Source: Mesobacterium pallidum | Lineage (GTDB): Bacteria; Pseudomonadota; Alphaproteobacteria; Rhodobacterales; Rhodobacteraceae | Assembly (NCBI RefSeq): GCF_019966535.1 | Contig: NZ_JAIMID010000007.1 | Span: 124,001 to 188,000, forward strand | Direction: 5' to 3' | Length of the DNA: 64,000 bases | In this document: positions 1 through 9,196 of the stretch, piece by piece | Position numbering within the stretch: position 1 is the first letter of the stretch | Layout: every line of letters starts with the position of its first letter | Program-made: the position numbers and the translations under genes | The notes under the pieces: model-generated | Database searches by the model: none | What the model was told of the DNA's origin: nothing | The model's input: only the letters and a program-made list of their open reading frames with translations

Positions 1-2187
1 CTGCTGATCCACCAGGCCATCGACACCAGCTCGCAGGCCTATAACGACATATTGGCGACGGGGGTGCACCGCGACGCGGTCTCGGTCTTCCGATATCCCG
101 AGTTGCCACGCGTGGCCGAGCCGCTGTTCCCCGGCGGCTGGGAAATGGCGATGAACCGCAACCTGTCGTTCATCATCAACCGGATGAACGAACGGGTCTT
201 CGCCGGCCAGTCGATCGAGACGCTGCTGGCCGTGCTGATGTTCGTCATGATGGGCATCGTGCTGGAACGCTCGAAGATCGCCGAGGACCTGCTGACCACC
301 ATGGCCCGCGTCTTCGGGCCGCTGCCGGGCGGTCTTGCCGTGTCGGTGGTGGTCGTGGGCGCCTTCCTGGCCGCCTCGACCGGCATCGTCGGCGCCACCG
401 TGGTCACCATGGGTCTTTTGTCCCTGCCCACCATGCTGCGCAACGGCTATTCGCCCGAGCTTTCGACCGGCGTCATCGCCGCCTCGGGCACGCTGGGGCA
501 GATCATTCCGCCCTCGATCGTGATCGTGCTGCTGGGCACCCTGGCCGGTGACCTCTATTCCACCGCGCAGGAGGCCCGCGCCCAGGCCGCCGGCTGCACC
601 GATGCGCTGACCTTCCTGGGCCGTCCGGCCGTGGTTTCGGTCGGCACGCTGTTCCAGTCGGCCATGCTGCCGGGGATCATGCTGGCCGCGCTCTATGCCG
701 GCTATGCCTTCCTCTACGCGCTCTTTAACCCGTCGCGCGCGCCCGCGGTCGAGATCGAGGCCGCCAACGGCGAGATCATCACCCGCGGCGAAAGCATGAC
801 CTGGTTCGTGCTGGTGCCCGTCGCCATCATCGCCGGGGTCATCGCGCTGGGGCAGGTCAACGTCGTCGGCAGTCAGACCGCGCATCTCGAGACCACCGGC
901 GGCGCCGAACGGGTCGACATGCTGCGCACCAATGTGAACGAGCAATGCCAGGCCGCGATGATCGAGCTGCACGGGCAAGAGCGCTGGGATGAAAGCGTCC
1001 GCCTGCAGGCCGAGGTCGCGGCGGCCGTCGCCGCCGGCGAGGCCGCGGGAGAGGATGCCACGCCCGAGACCCACATGGTCGAGGCCGCGCCGGTCGGCGG
1101 CGGGGTTGCGGCCCTTCTGGTGATCTTCGCACTGGTGCTGGCCGTGGCGCGGGGCATCATGCCCTCCGCCTCGCCCCTGCCGCTGATGGTGGGCGCCGTC
1201 GGGCTTGTGCTGATGGCGCTGGTCGACTGGCTCTTCATCGCGCCGACGACCTCGTCGCTGGTCACCGTGCTGATCCTGGCGATCCCGCTGGCCATCGTGC
1301 TCTGGTCCTCGCGCGAGGCGGCGGCGCGGCTGGCGTCGAACGACCTGATCCGCGTGGTCTTCCCGCCGCTGGTGCTGATCGTGGCCGTCCTGGGCTCGAT
1401 CCTTGGCGGCATCACCAACCCGACCCCGGCGGCAGCGCTGGGGGCGGCCGGGGCGATCATGCTGGCCGCCTACCGCAAGCTCAGGGACGAGGGCGGTTCG
1501 GGCAAGATCATCATCTGGTCGACCTTCGCCGTCATCATCATGATCCTCGCGGGCGTGAACTTCGACCTGCGGATCAACCAGCAAGAGGTGCCCTTCGAGA
1601 CCTGGATCGCCTTCATCGTGGCCTTCGCGGCCTACTTGTTCGCCTTCTTCGGGCTGCTCTATGCCTGCTGGGTGCTCTACCGGACGGCCGTGCTGACACC
1701 GGTGGTGCGCGAGACGGCCAAGGTGACCTCGATGGTCTTCACGATCCTCATCGGCTCGCAGCTTCTGAACCTCGTGGTGATCTCCTTCGGGGGCGAGCAT
1801 TACATCCAGCAATTCCTGCAAAGCTTCGATTCGGAGTTCAAGGTCTTCCTGATCGTGATGCTGGTGCTCTTCGTGCTGGGCTTCGTGCTCGACTTCCTCG
1901 AGATCATCTACATCGTGATCCCGATCGTCGGGCCGGTGATCTACGGCGGCACCTTCGACCCGAAATGGGTGACGATCATGATCGCGGTGAACCTGCAGAC
2001 GTCCTTCCTGACGCCGCCCTTCGGCTTTGCGCTGTTCTACCTGCGCGGGGTGGCCCCGGCGAGCGTGACCACGGGCCACATCTACCGCGGGATCATCCCC
2101 TTCGTGCTGATCCAGGTCGTGGGGCTGGCCCTGCTGTGGTTCTTCCCCTCGATCGTCACGATCATCCCGGACCTGATCCCGAACTGA
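1..2187 (+). CDS. TRAP transporter large permease subunit (DctM family), 5' end cut by window
   Basis: The reading frame is open from base 1, so the start lies upstream; 728 residues are visible. It is almost entirely hydrophobic helices. Typical DctM features include a GATVVTMGLLSLPTM stretch near residue 135 and a QIIPPSIVIVLLG stretch near residue 165. DctM subunits form the membrane channel that imports organic acids or similar solutes with a periplasmic binding protein, driven by sodium or proton gradients. A polar insertion of about 75 residues (around 290-365) interrupts the helices, making this one of the long DctM variants. The binding protein and small subunit must lie upstream of the window. 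The substrate cannot be told from this sequence. Confidence 0.9.
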   Translation: MLIHQAIDTSSQAYNDILATGVHRDAVSVFRYPELPRVAEPLFPGGWEMAMNRNLSFIINRMNERVFAGQSIETLLAVLMFVMMGIVLERSKIAEDLLTTMARVFGPLPGGLAVSVVVVGAFLAASTGIVGATVVTMGLLSLPTMLRNGYSPELSTGVIAASGTLGQIIPPSIVIVLLGTLAGDLYSTAQEARAQAAGCTDALTFLGRPAVVSVGTLFQSAMLPGIMLAALYAGYAFLYALFNPSRAPAVEIEAANGEIITRGESMTWFVLVPVAIIAGVIALGQVNVVGSQTAHLETTGGAERVDMLRTNVNEQCQAAMIELHGQERWDESVRLQAEVAAAVAAGEAAGEDATPETHMVEAAPVGGGVAALLVIFALVLAVARGIMPSASPLPLMVGAVGLVLMALVDWLFIAPTTSSLVTVLILAIPLAIVLWSSREAAARLASNDLIRVVFPPLVLIVAVLGSILGGITNPTPAAALGAAGAIMLAAYRKLRDEGGSGKIIIWSTFAVIIMILAGVNFDLRINQQEVPFETWIAFIVAFAAYLFAFFGLLYACWVLYRTAVLTPVVRETAKVTSMVFTILIGSQLLNLVVISFGGEHYIQQFLQSFDSEFKVFLIVMLVLFVLGFVLDFLEIIYIVIPIVGPVIYGGTFDPKWVTIMIAVNLQTSFLTPPFGFALFYLRGVAPASVTTGHIYRGIIPFVLIQVVGLALLWFFPSIVTIIPDLIPN

Positions 2188-2193
2188 CCTTAC

Positions 2194-2228
2194 GGGGCGG
2201 GGGCGCCGCGCAGCGGCGCCCCCGCCCC
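2194..2228 (+). terminator. Strong GC hairpin after the TRAP permease gene
   Basis: A perfect 16-bp stem (GGGGCGGGGGCGCCGC pairing with its complement) closes a three-base GCA loop, 7 bases after the dctM stop. There is no clear T-run, so it is a terminator or 3' stabiliser by position and stem strength rather than a textbook rho-independent terminator. Confidence 0.7.
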
Positions 2229-2280
2229 CCGGGCGACGCCGCAGGCGGCGCAACCAAATCCTCAATCAAGTCGAGCGCGT

Positions 2281-2436
2281 CCGCGCGCTTTCATCCTGAA
2301 ATCCGAGAGGTGACGCCCCTCTCGGGCGGCGTCCTTGCTGGCGCGGCCCGCAGCCTCCGGCGGGAGTATTTCAGGAAAAGTGAAAGGCCGGGCGCGCCCC
2401 GATCCGCGCTTCATTGTGCCACGAAACTCCGGGGAG
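2281..2436. repeat. Intergenic composite repeat, site 1 (extended module plus two facing arms)
   Basis: The gap of about 350 bases between dctM and bpt holds no gene. It contains a 47-bp module (2281-2327) that matches 32944-32990 at 39 of 47 positions. This is followed by arm A (2354-2386, CCTCCGGCGGGAGTATTT then GGAAAAGTGAAAG) and arm B in the opposite orientation (2409-2436, CTTCATTGTGCC then AAACTCCGGGGAG). The same parts recur at eight other places in the window. Confidence 0.85.
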
Positions 2437-2543
2437 GTCGTCATTGTCGCGCCATTGGTCCAAGAGACAATGGCGACGGGGCTGGCCCCTCGACCTGCCT
2501 GCGGAGCCACTGGCGCGAGCGGCCGGACCCTCGTGGAACGCCG

Positions 2544-3365
2544 TCAGCGCCGGGCGGGACGCGCGCCGGGAAGCGTGATGTTGGCGACCTGCTCGGCAAT
2601 CGGGTCGGTCGAGAGCGGATGCGCCTCGGCCGCATAATCCTCGGGCTCGGTCATCGGCTCCCACCGGCCGTTGCGGTAAAGCTCGAGCCCTGAAAAGCCC
2701 GCCTTGTAACCCATCTTGGGCGAGCCCGGCACCCAGTAGCCGAGGTAGACGTAAGGCAGCCCGGCCTCGCGCGCGATCTCGACATGGTCGAGGATCACGT
2801 AGGTTCCGAGCGACTGACGCTGCAGGTCCGGCTTGTAGAAGCTGTAGACAAGGCTCAGCCCGTCCTCGAGCACATCCGTCAGGCAGACCGCGGTCAGCTC
2901 CTGGGTGTCGCTCTCGACATATTCCACCACGCGGGTGCGGATCGGCGTTTCCTCGATCATCGCGGCGAATTCGAACACATCCATGTCCGCCATGCCGCCA
3001 TCGGCATGCCGGCTGTCGAGGTAGTCGCGGAACAGCGCGAACTGGTCCTCGGTCGCCCAGGGTGAGGTCGCCCGGCGGTCCAGTCCCGCGTTGCGCCGCC
3101 GCGTCTTGCGCTGGCTGCGGGACGGCTCGAACTTCGACACGTCGATCCGGGCCGAGAGGCAGGCCGCGCAATCGCTGCAGGACGGGCGGTAGAGCACGTT
3201 CTGCGAGCGCCGGAATCCCTGCCGCGAGAGCGTGTCGTTCAGCTTGTCCGCCGCCTCGCCCTGGAGCGCGGTGAACAGCTTTCTTTCCATCCGGCCCTCG
3301 AGATAGGGGCAGGGCTGCGGCGCAGTCACGTAGAACTGCGGGGCGATGGGCAGGGTGTGGCGCAT
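2544..3365 (-). CDS. bpt: Aspartate/glutamate leucyltransferase (arginyltransferase family)
   Basis: 273 residues, the usual length for bacterial Bpt. The N-terminal half has the cysteine-rich motif CSDCAAC (around residue 50) and the start motif [12 protein letters not shown]. The C-terminal half has the ATE-family stretch [18 protein letters not shown]. The enzyme transfers leucine from Leu-tRNA to N-terminal Asp or Glu of proteins, marking them for ClpS/ClpAP degradation (N-end rule). The ATG at 3365 was chosen because homology begins at [13 protein letters not shown]; the frame continues 13 codons upstream without family similarity. It is a single gene followed on the minus strand by repeat site 1. 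Confidence 0.93.
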   Translation of the reverse strand: MRHTLPIAPQFYVTAPQPCPYLEGRMERKLFTALQGEAADKLNDTLSRQGFRRSQNVLYRPSCSDCAACLSARIDVSKFEPSRSQRKTRRRNAGLDRRATSPWATEDQFALFRDYLDSRHADGGMADMDVFEFAAMIEETPIRTRVVEYVESDTQELTAVCLTDVLEDGLSLVYSFYKPDLQRQSLGTYVILDHVEIAREAGLPYVYLGYWVPGSPKMGYKAGFSGLELYRNGRWEPMTEPEDYAAEAHPLSTDPIAEQVANITLPGARPARR

Positions 3366-3509
3366 GAAGGCTCGGTCGGGTCCTCTTTCAGCAGACGTTA
3401 GCAACAGGTCGCGGCGCCGCCAACCCCCTCTTTCCGAGCATGGTTCAGGCGCGCCAGAGGGGGGCGCGCCCGGTGGATCGTGGTAGATGCGGCAGGGGCG
3501 GATGGCCGG

Positions 3510-3968
3510 TCACAGCACCGATGCGCGCCTGTTCAGCACGACACTCGACAGGACCATGTCGGTCAGCCCCTGGCCGCGCGGGGTCAGCAGCATCATCAGC
3601 ACCGACACCAGCTGCAGCGGCGCCACCGCGCAGCTGACATAAAAGCCGGCCGTGTGCAGAAAGGCCTGGCCGCCGTCGAACCGCGCACCGGTGGCGTCGC
3701 GGAATTCGATCGCCATCAGCCGCATGCCCAGCGTCGCCGAGCCGCCGGCGATGGTCGCGACCCGGTAGACAAATCCCACCACGGCCATCAGCGCGGGAAA
3801 GAAGAAGATGCCGGTGAAGGCCGTGAAGGGCAGCACCAGCGCCGAGATCACGGCGATCAGGGTCGCGTCGATCACGAAGGCCACGCCCCGCTTGATCGTC
3901 ACCCCTTCGTAGAAGGCCGGCTGGATCTCGGGGTCGGGCAGGTCGGTATAGGCGGGATCGAAGGTCAT
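3510..3968 (-). CDS. RDD family membrane protein
   Basis: 152 residues with the RDD layout: a short polar N-terminus, a helix starting near KRGVAFVIDATLI that carries the Arg and Asp of the family name, a second hydrophobic segment rich in Phe, and a third near the C-terminus. The family is widespread in bacterial membranes; functions are poorly defined. An in-frame ATG at 3980 could add four residues. The next minus-strand gene upstream (DUF2852, stop at 4026) is only 58 bases away, so the two may be co-transcribed. Confidence 0.8.
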   Translation of the reverse strand: MTFDPAYTDLPDPEIQPAFYEGVTIKRGVAFVIDATLIAVISALVLPFTAFTGIFFFPALMAVVGFVYRVATIAGGSATLGMRLMAIEFRDATGARFDGGQAFLHTAGFYVSCAVAPLQLVSVLMMLLTPRGQGLTDMVLSSVVLNRRASVL

Positions 3969-4025
3969 GGTCTGTCTCATGTGGAAAGCCGCGGGCCCGG
4001 GTGCAACCCCGGGCCCGTCGTCCTG

Positions 4026-4475
4026 TCAGGCGTCTTCGCGGTCTTCGGCCTCGGTGCGGGCCTTGGAGGCCTGCCGGGCGCGGTCTTCCATGAACTGGTC
4101 GAACTCGGCCTTGTCCTTGGCTTCACGCAGGCGCTGCAGGAAGGCTTCGAAGTTCTCCTGCTCTTCTTCCAGCCGGCGCAGCGTATCCGCCTTGTAGGCG
4201 TCGAAGGCCGAGTTGCCCGAGCTGCGCGAGGCGTGGAAGCGCATCGAGGGGCCGTGCGAGGTGCGGGTGCGGCAGGATTTTCCGAACATCTGTTTGCTCC
4301 AGATCATGTAGAACAGAAGGGCGAGGCCAACGGGCCAGAAGAAGACGAAGCCCAGCACCATGGCGGCAATCCAGGCACCCTTGCCCTTGCTGTCAAGCCA
4401 GGCTTCGGTGCGGGAAAACCAACCCATGCGCTCGGTGGCGGGGGTATAGGCGGCGGTGGTCATCGAGGTCTCCAT
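4026..4475 (-). CDS. DUF2852 family membrane protein
   Basis: 149 residues. One hydrophobic region (GAWIAAMVLGFVFFWPVGLA and the residues after it, about 32-58) lies near the N-terminus. A charged, probably coiled-coil C-terminus follows, rich in Glu, Lys and Arg (DTLRRLEEEQENFEAFLQRL). This matches the DUF2852 family of alphaproteobacteria, which has no known function. An AGGGAC ribosome-binding sequence precedes the ATG at 4475; a second in-frame ATG is at 4463. The composition around the start (4500-4620) is unusually AT-rich for this window, as expected for promoter DNA. Confidence 0.8.
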   Translation of the reverse strand: METSMTTAAYTPATERMGWFSRTEAWLDSKGKGAWIAAMVLGFVFFWPVGLALLFYMIWSKQMFGKSCRTRTSHGPSMRFHASRSSGNSAFDAYKADTLRRLEEEQENFEAFLQRLREAKDKAEFDQFMEDRARQASKARTEAEDREDA

Positions 4476-4628
4476 TTTGCTGTCCCTTTCGAGGGTGGAT
4501 GTGAATTCCTTTCACATTGAGGAAGATGGGACCGGGTCATGCATCGCGCAAGGGGCGATGTGAAGTAAATTTACATTTTTCCTGGTTGTGTTTCGAAATC
4601 AGTTGGTTAGCAGAATATTTTCGCGGCC

Positions 4629-5096
4629 TCAGGCGGTGAAATCGGCCGGTTTCGCGCCCGTGAGCCCGGGCAAAAGGGCTGGGTTTATGGGAAACACGTG
4701 CCGCGGCGTGCCCGCTGCGGCCCAGACCACGTCGAACGCCAGTAGCCGCGGATCGATCCAGGCGCGGATCGGCGACAGATGCCCGACCGGGGCCACACCG
4801 CCGATGGCAAAGCCGGTCTGCGCGCGGATGAGCGCCGCATCGGCCTTGCCCAGCGACTCTCCGGCCACCTGCGTCGCGCGGGCATCGTCCACCTTGTTGC
4901 CGCCGGCGGTCAGGAACAGCACCGCCTCGCCGCTCGTCTCTCCGCGAAAGATGATCGACTTGGCGATCTGGTCGAGCACGCAGCCCACCGCATCCGCGGC
5001 CTCCTGCGCGGTCCGGGCCTGTCCGACCTCGCGGATATCCGGGGTCAGGCCGGCAGCTTCCAGCGCCGCGCGCACGCGCTTGAGGGATTTCGACAT
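4629..5096 (-). CDS. YbaK/prolyl-tRNA editing family protein
   Basis: 155 residues with the YbaK fold signature: a conserved lysine in DQIAKSIIFRG (around residue 46) and the editing-pocket motif GFAIGGVAPVGH (around residue 105). Members hydrolyse mischarged aminoacyl-tRNAs such as Cys-tRNA(Pro) or Ala-tRNA(Pro). The ATG at 5096 (MSKSLKRVRAAL) fits the family; the frame runs further upstream, but only into repeat DNA. It is a stand-alone gene, with glnE divergent on the other side of the repeat. Confidence 0.87.
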   Translation of the reverse strand: MSKSLKRVRAALEAAGLTPDIREVGQARTAQEAADAVGCVLDQIAKSIIFRGETSGEAVLFLTAGGNKVDDARATQVAGESLGKADAALIRAQTGFAIGGVAPVGHLSPIRAWIDPRLLAFDVVWAAAGTPRHVFPINPALLPGLTGAKPADFTA

Positions 5097-5180
5097 GGGC
5101 AGGTTCCTGTTCTTGCGCAGCGAAACTGGCGCGGGCGGCGCGGAAAGGCAAGCCATCGGGATGGGGGCACGGGAGGGATG

Positions 5181-5280
5181 TCTCCGGCGGGAGTATTTGG
5201 GGAATGATGAAAGCAGGGCGCAAATGATCCCCTTCATTGTGCCAATAAACTCCGGGGAGTGTGAGGGGCTGGCCCCTCAC
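5181..5280. repeat. Intergenic paired repeat, site 2, with terminal hairpin
   Basis: Arm A (5181-5213, CTCCGGCGGGAGTATTTGGG then GAATGATGAAAG) faces arm B (5232-5259, CTTCATTGTGCCAATAAACT then CCGGGGAG). Arm B is followed by a 9-bp-stem hairpin, GTGAGGGGCTGGCCCCTCAC (5261-5280). Arm B and the hairpin are almost identical to 33176-33224. The element lies between the divergent ybaK and glnE genes, so it sits in a promoter region rather than at a gene end. Confidence 0.85.
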
Positions 5281-5347
5281 GGCGCATCCCGCGCCAGATC
5301 GCGCGGGGGTCTTGCACGCGCCCGCGCACCATGCTTCCGTCCGACCC

Positions 5348-8155
5348 ATGACTTTCGCATCGCGCATCACCCGTCTGCCCCGCCCCTTCGAGCCCGACCG
5401 CGGGGCCGAGGCGCGGGAGGCCGTGCCGGGGCTCGAGCGGCCGCTGGCCGAGCTGCTGCATGGCGTCGGCGCCTGCAGCCCCTATCTTGGCGGACTCATC
5501 CACAAGGAGGCAGGCTGGCTGCCCGGCGCTTTCGATGACCCCGAGGCGGCGCTGGACGCCGTCTGCGCCGGGTTGCGCGACGTGTCGGCGACGGATCTGC
5601 CGGACGCGCTGCGGCAGGCCAAGCGGCGGGTGGCGTTGATGACCGCGCTGGCGGACCTGGCCGGGGTCTGGCCGCTGGAGACCGTGACCGGGCGGCTGTC
5701 GGAATTCGCGGGCCGCGCGGTGCAGCTGGCATTCGAGGCGACGGTCGGTGCCGAGATCCGCCGCGGCAAGCTGCCCGGCGCCACCGAGGATGATATTCCG
5801 TCGGCGGGCGGCATGGTCGCGCTGGCCATGGGCAAGATGGGGGCGGGAGAGCTGAACTACAGCTCGGACATCGACCTCATCTGCCTCTTTGACGAGACCC
5901 GCTACGATCGCGACGATTTCCACGACGCGCGCGCCAGCCTGATCCGCGCGACGCGCAAGGCGATGGCGATGCTGTCGGATCTGACCGGTGAAGGCTACGT
6001 GTTCCGCACCGATCTGCGGCTGCGGCCCGACCCCTCGGTGACGCCGGTCTGCATGGCCATGGCCGCGGCCGAGGCCTATTACGAGAGCCTGGGCCGCACC
6101 TGGGAACGCGCCGCCTATATCAAGGCGCATCCCGCGGCCGGCGACCTTGCGGCCGGCGCGCGGTTCCTCGCGACGCTCAAGCCCTTCGTCTGGCGCCGGC
6201 ATCTCGATTTCAACGCGATCCGCGACGCCCATGACATGCGGCTGCGCATCCGCGAGCACAAGGGGCTGCACGGGGCGATCACGCTGCCGGGCCATGACAT
6301 GAAGCTGGGCCGCGGCGGGATTCGCGAGATCGAGTTCTTCACCCAGACACGCCAGCTGATCGCCGGCGGACGCGACCCCGACCTGCGGGTGCGCGGCACC
6401 GTGCCGGGTCTGGCGAAACTGGCCGAGAAAGGGTGGATCCCCCCGGACGTGGCCGAGACCCTGACGCGGCACTACCGCGCCCATCGCGAGGTCGAGCACC
6501 GGTTGCAGATGGTGCGCGACGCCCAGACCCACGCCCTGCCGCAAAGCCCCGAGGGCATGGCGCGGATCGCGGCCATGATGGACACCGACGTGCCGGCGCT
6601 CGAGGCGGACCTGCGCGCCCGGCTCGAAGAGGTGCACCAGTTGACCGAGGGCTTCTTTGCCCCTGACGCCCCCGGCACCTCGGGTGCCGCGCCTGCGCCC
6701 GAGGTGCCGGATGGCAGCGAGGCGGTGGTCGAGCGCTGGCGCAGCTACCCCGCGCTGCGCTCGGAACGGGCGGTCGAGATCTTCCAGCGGCTGAGGCCAG
6801 AGATCCTTGGGCGGCTCTCGCGCGCCTCGGACCCGCACGAGGCGCTGCTGTCCTTCGACGGGTTCCTGTCGGGCCTGCCGGCCGGGGTGCAGCTGTTTTC
6901 GCTGTTCGAGGCCAATCCGCAGTTGATCGACCTGCTGCTCGACATCACCGGCACCGCGCCGGCGCTGGCCCGGCACCTTTCGCGCAACGCGGGCGTCTTC
7001 GACGCGGTGATCGGCGGGTCGTTCTTTGCCGACTGGCCGGGCGGGGAGGCGCTCGCAAAGGAACTGGCCGCGCGGCTCGCGGCCGAACGCGATTACGAGG
7101 CGCGGCTGGATGCGGCCCGGCGCTGGGGCAAGGAATGGCATTTCCGGGTCGGCGTACACCTTCTGCGCGGTCTCGTGACCTGCGCCGAGGCGGGCCAGCA
7201 GTATGCCGACATCGCCAGCGCGACCCTGCGCGGGCTCTACCCCGAGGTGGTGGCCGAGGTGTCGCGACGCCATGGGCCCCCGCCGGGACGGGGCGCGGTG
7301 GTGCTGGGCATGGGCTCGCTCGGGGCCGAGCGGCTGAGCGCGACCTCGGATCTCGACGTGATCGTGATCTACGACGACGCGGGGCAGGAGGAAAGCGAGG
7401 GGCCCAAGCCCTTGCCCGCGCGGACCTATTTCGCGCGCCTCACCAAGGCGCTGGTCACGGCGATGACCGCGCCCATGGCCGAGGGGCGGCTTTACGAGGT
7501 CGACATGCGGCTGCGGCCCTCGGGCAACCAGGGCCCCGTGGCGACCTCGTGGACGGCGTTCAAGACCTACCAGCAGGAGGAGGCCTGGACCTGGGAGCAT
7601 CTTGCGCTGACCCGGGCGCGGGTCGTGGCGGGCTCGGAGGCGCTGGCCCGGGACGTGGAGCGGTTCCGCTGCGCGCTGCTGTCGATGGGCGGGGCGCAGG
7701 AGAAGGTCTTGCACGACGTGGCCGAGATGCGGGCGCGGATCGCGGCGGCCAAGGCGCCCGACGGGCCCTGGGACACCAAGATCGGGCCGGGGCATCTGCA
7801 GGATATCGAGCTGATCGCCCAGGCGGGCACGCTGATCGCCGGGGCGCCTTCGCGCTGCGTGGTGGACGGGATCGAGGATCTCGCGCGGCTGGGCTTCGTG
7901 GACGGGGCCGGGCGTGACGCGCTGCTGGCGGCACATCGGCTGCTGTGGGCCTTGCAGATCGCAGCGCGGCTGCTGTCGGAAAAACCGCTTGGGCCGGACG
8001 CCCTGGGCGAGGGCGCGCGGGCCTTCGTGACGCGGGTCACCGAGGTGGAGACGCCGGAAGATCTGACCGACAAGCTGGCGTCGTGCTGCGCGGCTGCAGC
8101 GCGGGTCATCGATGGAATCCTGGAGGAGGTGGCAGGGGATGAAGCAAGTGAGTGA
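5348..8155 (+). CDS. glnE: Bifunctional glutamine synthetase adenylyltransferase/adenylyl-removing enzyme
   Basis: 935 residues, close to the usual length of about 950. Two nucleotidyltransferase domains are visible. The N-terminal one (GKMGAGELNYSSDIDLI near residue 163) is the adenylyl-removing half; the C-terminal one (GSLGAERLSATSDLDVIVI near residue 656) is the adenylylating half. Both keep the two catalytic aspartates of the DxD motif. GlnE switches glutamine synthetase off by adding AMP and on by phosphorolysis, under PII control. The ATG at 5348 opens the conserved region; earlier in-frame codons lie in repeat DNA. The stop overlaps the next small gene by 17 bases. Confidence 0.95.
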   Translation: MTFASRITRLPRPFEPDRGAEAREAVPGLERPLAELLHGVGACSPYLGGLIHKEAGWLPGAFDDPEAALDAVCAGLRDVSATDLPDALRQAKRRVALMTALADLAGVWPLETVTGRLSEFAGRAVQLAFEATVGAEIRRGKLPGATEDDIPSAGGMVALAMGKMGAGELNYSSDIDLICLFDETRYDRDDFHDARASLIRATRKAMAMLSDLTGEGYVFRTDLRLRPDPSVTPVCMAMAAAEAYYESLGRTWERAAYIKAHPAAGDLAAGARFLATLKPFVWRRHLDFNAIRDAHDMRLRIREHKGLHGAITLPGHDMKLGRGGIREIEFFTQTRQLIAGGRDPDLRVRGTVPGLAKLAEKGWIPPDVAETLTRHYRAHREVEHRLQMVRDAQTHALPQSPEGMARIAAMMDTDVPALEADLRARLEEVHQLTEGFFAPDAPGTSGAAPAPEVPDGSEAVVERWRSYPALRSERAVEIFQRLRPEILGRLSRASDPHEALLSFDGFLSGLPAGVQLFSLFEANPQLIDLLLDITGTAPALARHLSRNAGVFDAVIGGSFFADWPGGEALAKELAARLAAERDYEARLDAARRWGKEWHFRVGVHLLRGLVTCAEAGQQYADIASATLRGLYPEVVAEVSRRHGPPPGRGAVVLGMGSLGAERLSATSDLDVIVIYDDAGQEESEGPKPLPARTYFARLTKALVTAMTAPMAEGRLYEVDMRLRPSGNQGPVATSWTAFKTYQQEEAWTWEHLALTRARVVAGSEALARDVERFRCALLSMGGAQEKVLHDVAEMRARIAAAKAPDGPWDTKIGPGHLQDIELIAQAGTLIAGAPSRCVVDGIEDLARLGFVDGAGRDALLAAHRLLWALQIAARLLSEKPLGPDALGEGARAFVTRVTEVETPEDLTDKLASCCAAAARVIDGILEEVAGDEASE

Positions 8156-8417
8156 GGACGACCAGCGCGGACTGATTGCCGAGGCCTATGCCATCGAGGG
8201 GCTGACCGAGGCCGAGGCGCGGGCGATCTTTTTCGACTGGGCGCTGGGGCTCGCAGGCGTCGAGCCGACCGAGGCGATCGGGCGGCTGCACTCGGTCTAT
8301 GTCGAGAGCCATCCGCAACATCCGATGACGGCGGTGCTGGCGGCGGGGAAGACCCAGGCCGAGGCGCCGAGGCGGCGGCGCGGCTGGCGCGGACGGCGCG
8401 AGGGGGGCGGCGCGTAA
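8139..8417 (+). CDS. Conserved small protein of unknown function downstream of glnE
   Basis: 92 residues; I do not recognise a named family. It is acidic and helical at the start (DDQRGLIAEAYAIEGLTEAE), has an HSVYVESHPQHP segment in the middle and ends in a very basic Arg/Gly tail (RRRRGWRGRRE). The start at 8139 overlaps the glnE stop and is preceded by GGAGGAGG inside glnE, an excellent ribosome-binding site, so the two genes are translationally coupled. Orthologues next to glnE would be expected if the link matters. Confidence 0.7.
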   Translation: MKQVSEDDQRGLIAEAYAIEGLTEAEARAIFFDWALGLAGVEPTEAIGRLHSVYVESHPQHPMTAVLAAGKTQAEAPRRRRGWRGRREGGGA

Positions 8418-8492
8418 GGCGGGGCAAGGGGCTTCATCACGCCTGATGGCATGCCTCAGACCCAGCCCACCGGATTGGCCGGGGCGGCGAGT

Positions 8493-9134
8493 TCAGCGCG
8501 GCAGCTTGGACGCCTCGCGGGCCAGCGCCTCGATCCCGGCCCAGTCGCCGCTGTCCACCTTGTCCGACGGCGCGACCCAGCTGCCGCCCACGCAGAGCGT
8601 GTTGGGCAGTGACAGGTAGGTGCCGGCATTGGCCAGCGACACGCCGCCCGTGGGGCAGAAGCGCACCTGCGGCAGGGGCGAGGCCAGCGATTTCAGCGCA
8701 GGTGCGCCGCCATTGGCCTCGGCCGGGAAGAACTTCTGCACCGTGTAGCCGCGTTCCAGCAGGCGCATGACCTCGGTCGCCGTGGCGGCGCCGGGCAGCA
8801 GGGGCAGGTCGTTTGCCTCGCAGGCGTCGAGGATCGTGTCCGTCGCGCCCGGCGAGACGCCGAACTGCGCGCCGGCGGCCTTGGCGGCTTCGACGTCGGC
8901 GGGGGTCAGCAGGGTGCCGGCACCGACCACGCCGCCCGCGACGCCCGACATCTCGCGGATCACGTCAAGCGCCGAAGGGGTGCGCAGCGTCACCTCGAGC
9001 ACGGGCAGGCCACCCGTGACCAGCGCCCGCGCCAGGAGCGCGGCGGTGCCGGCGTCCTTGACCACAAGGACGGGGATGACGGGGGCGAGCAGGCAAAGTT
9101 CCTCTGCCTTCATGCTGGCGGCCTCGGGGGTCAT
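8493..9134 (-). CDS. eda: KDPG aldolase (2-dehydro-3-deoxy-6-phosphogluconate aldolase)
   Basis: 213 residues, the family length. The Schiff-base lysine lies in [10 protein letters not shown] (around residue 132), the general base in [11 protein letters not shown] (around 46), and the phosphate-binding region in [12 protein letters not shown]. It cleaves 2-keto-3-deoxy-6-phosphogluconate to pyruvate and glyceraldehyde-3-phosphate, the last step of the Entner-Doudoroff pathway, and often also acts on 4-hydroxy-2-oxoglutarate. It follows edd on the minus strand across a 62-bp gap that contains a repeat arm. Its own ribosome-binding site is AGGAGAG. Confidence 0.95.
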   Translation of the reverse strand: MTPEAASMKAEELCLLAPVIPVLVVKDAGTAALLARALVTGGLPVLEVTLRTPSALDVIREMSGVAGGVVGAGTLLTPADVEAAKAAGAQFGVSPGATDTILDACEANDLPLLPGAATATEVMRLLERGYTVQKFFPAEANGGAPALKSLASPLPQVRFCPTGGVSLANAGTYLSLPNTLCVGGSWVAPSDKVDSGDWAGIEALAREASKLPR

Positions 9135-9162
9135 GGGGCTCTCCTGTGGCTGGCCGGGGATG

Positions 9163-9195
9163 CCTCCGGCGGGAGTATTTTCGGAATAATGAAAG
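9163..9195 (+). repeat. Single repeat arm (site 3) between edd and eda
   Basis: A clean arm A, CCTCCGGCGGGAGTATTT then TCGGAATAATGAAAG, begins 28 bases upstream of the eda start and ends one base before the edd stop codon. It fills most of the 62-bp gap inside what should be one operon. No facing arm is present. Confidence 0.85.
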
Positions 9196-9196
9196 G

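Noticed and set aside
5234..7936. Very long open frame on the minus strand opposite glnE
   Set aside because: It is an effect of high GC at third codon positions. The product is Arg/His/Gln-rich without family motifs, while the plus strand encodes complete GlnE.
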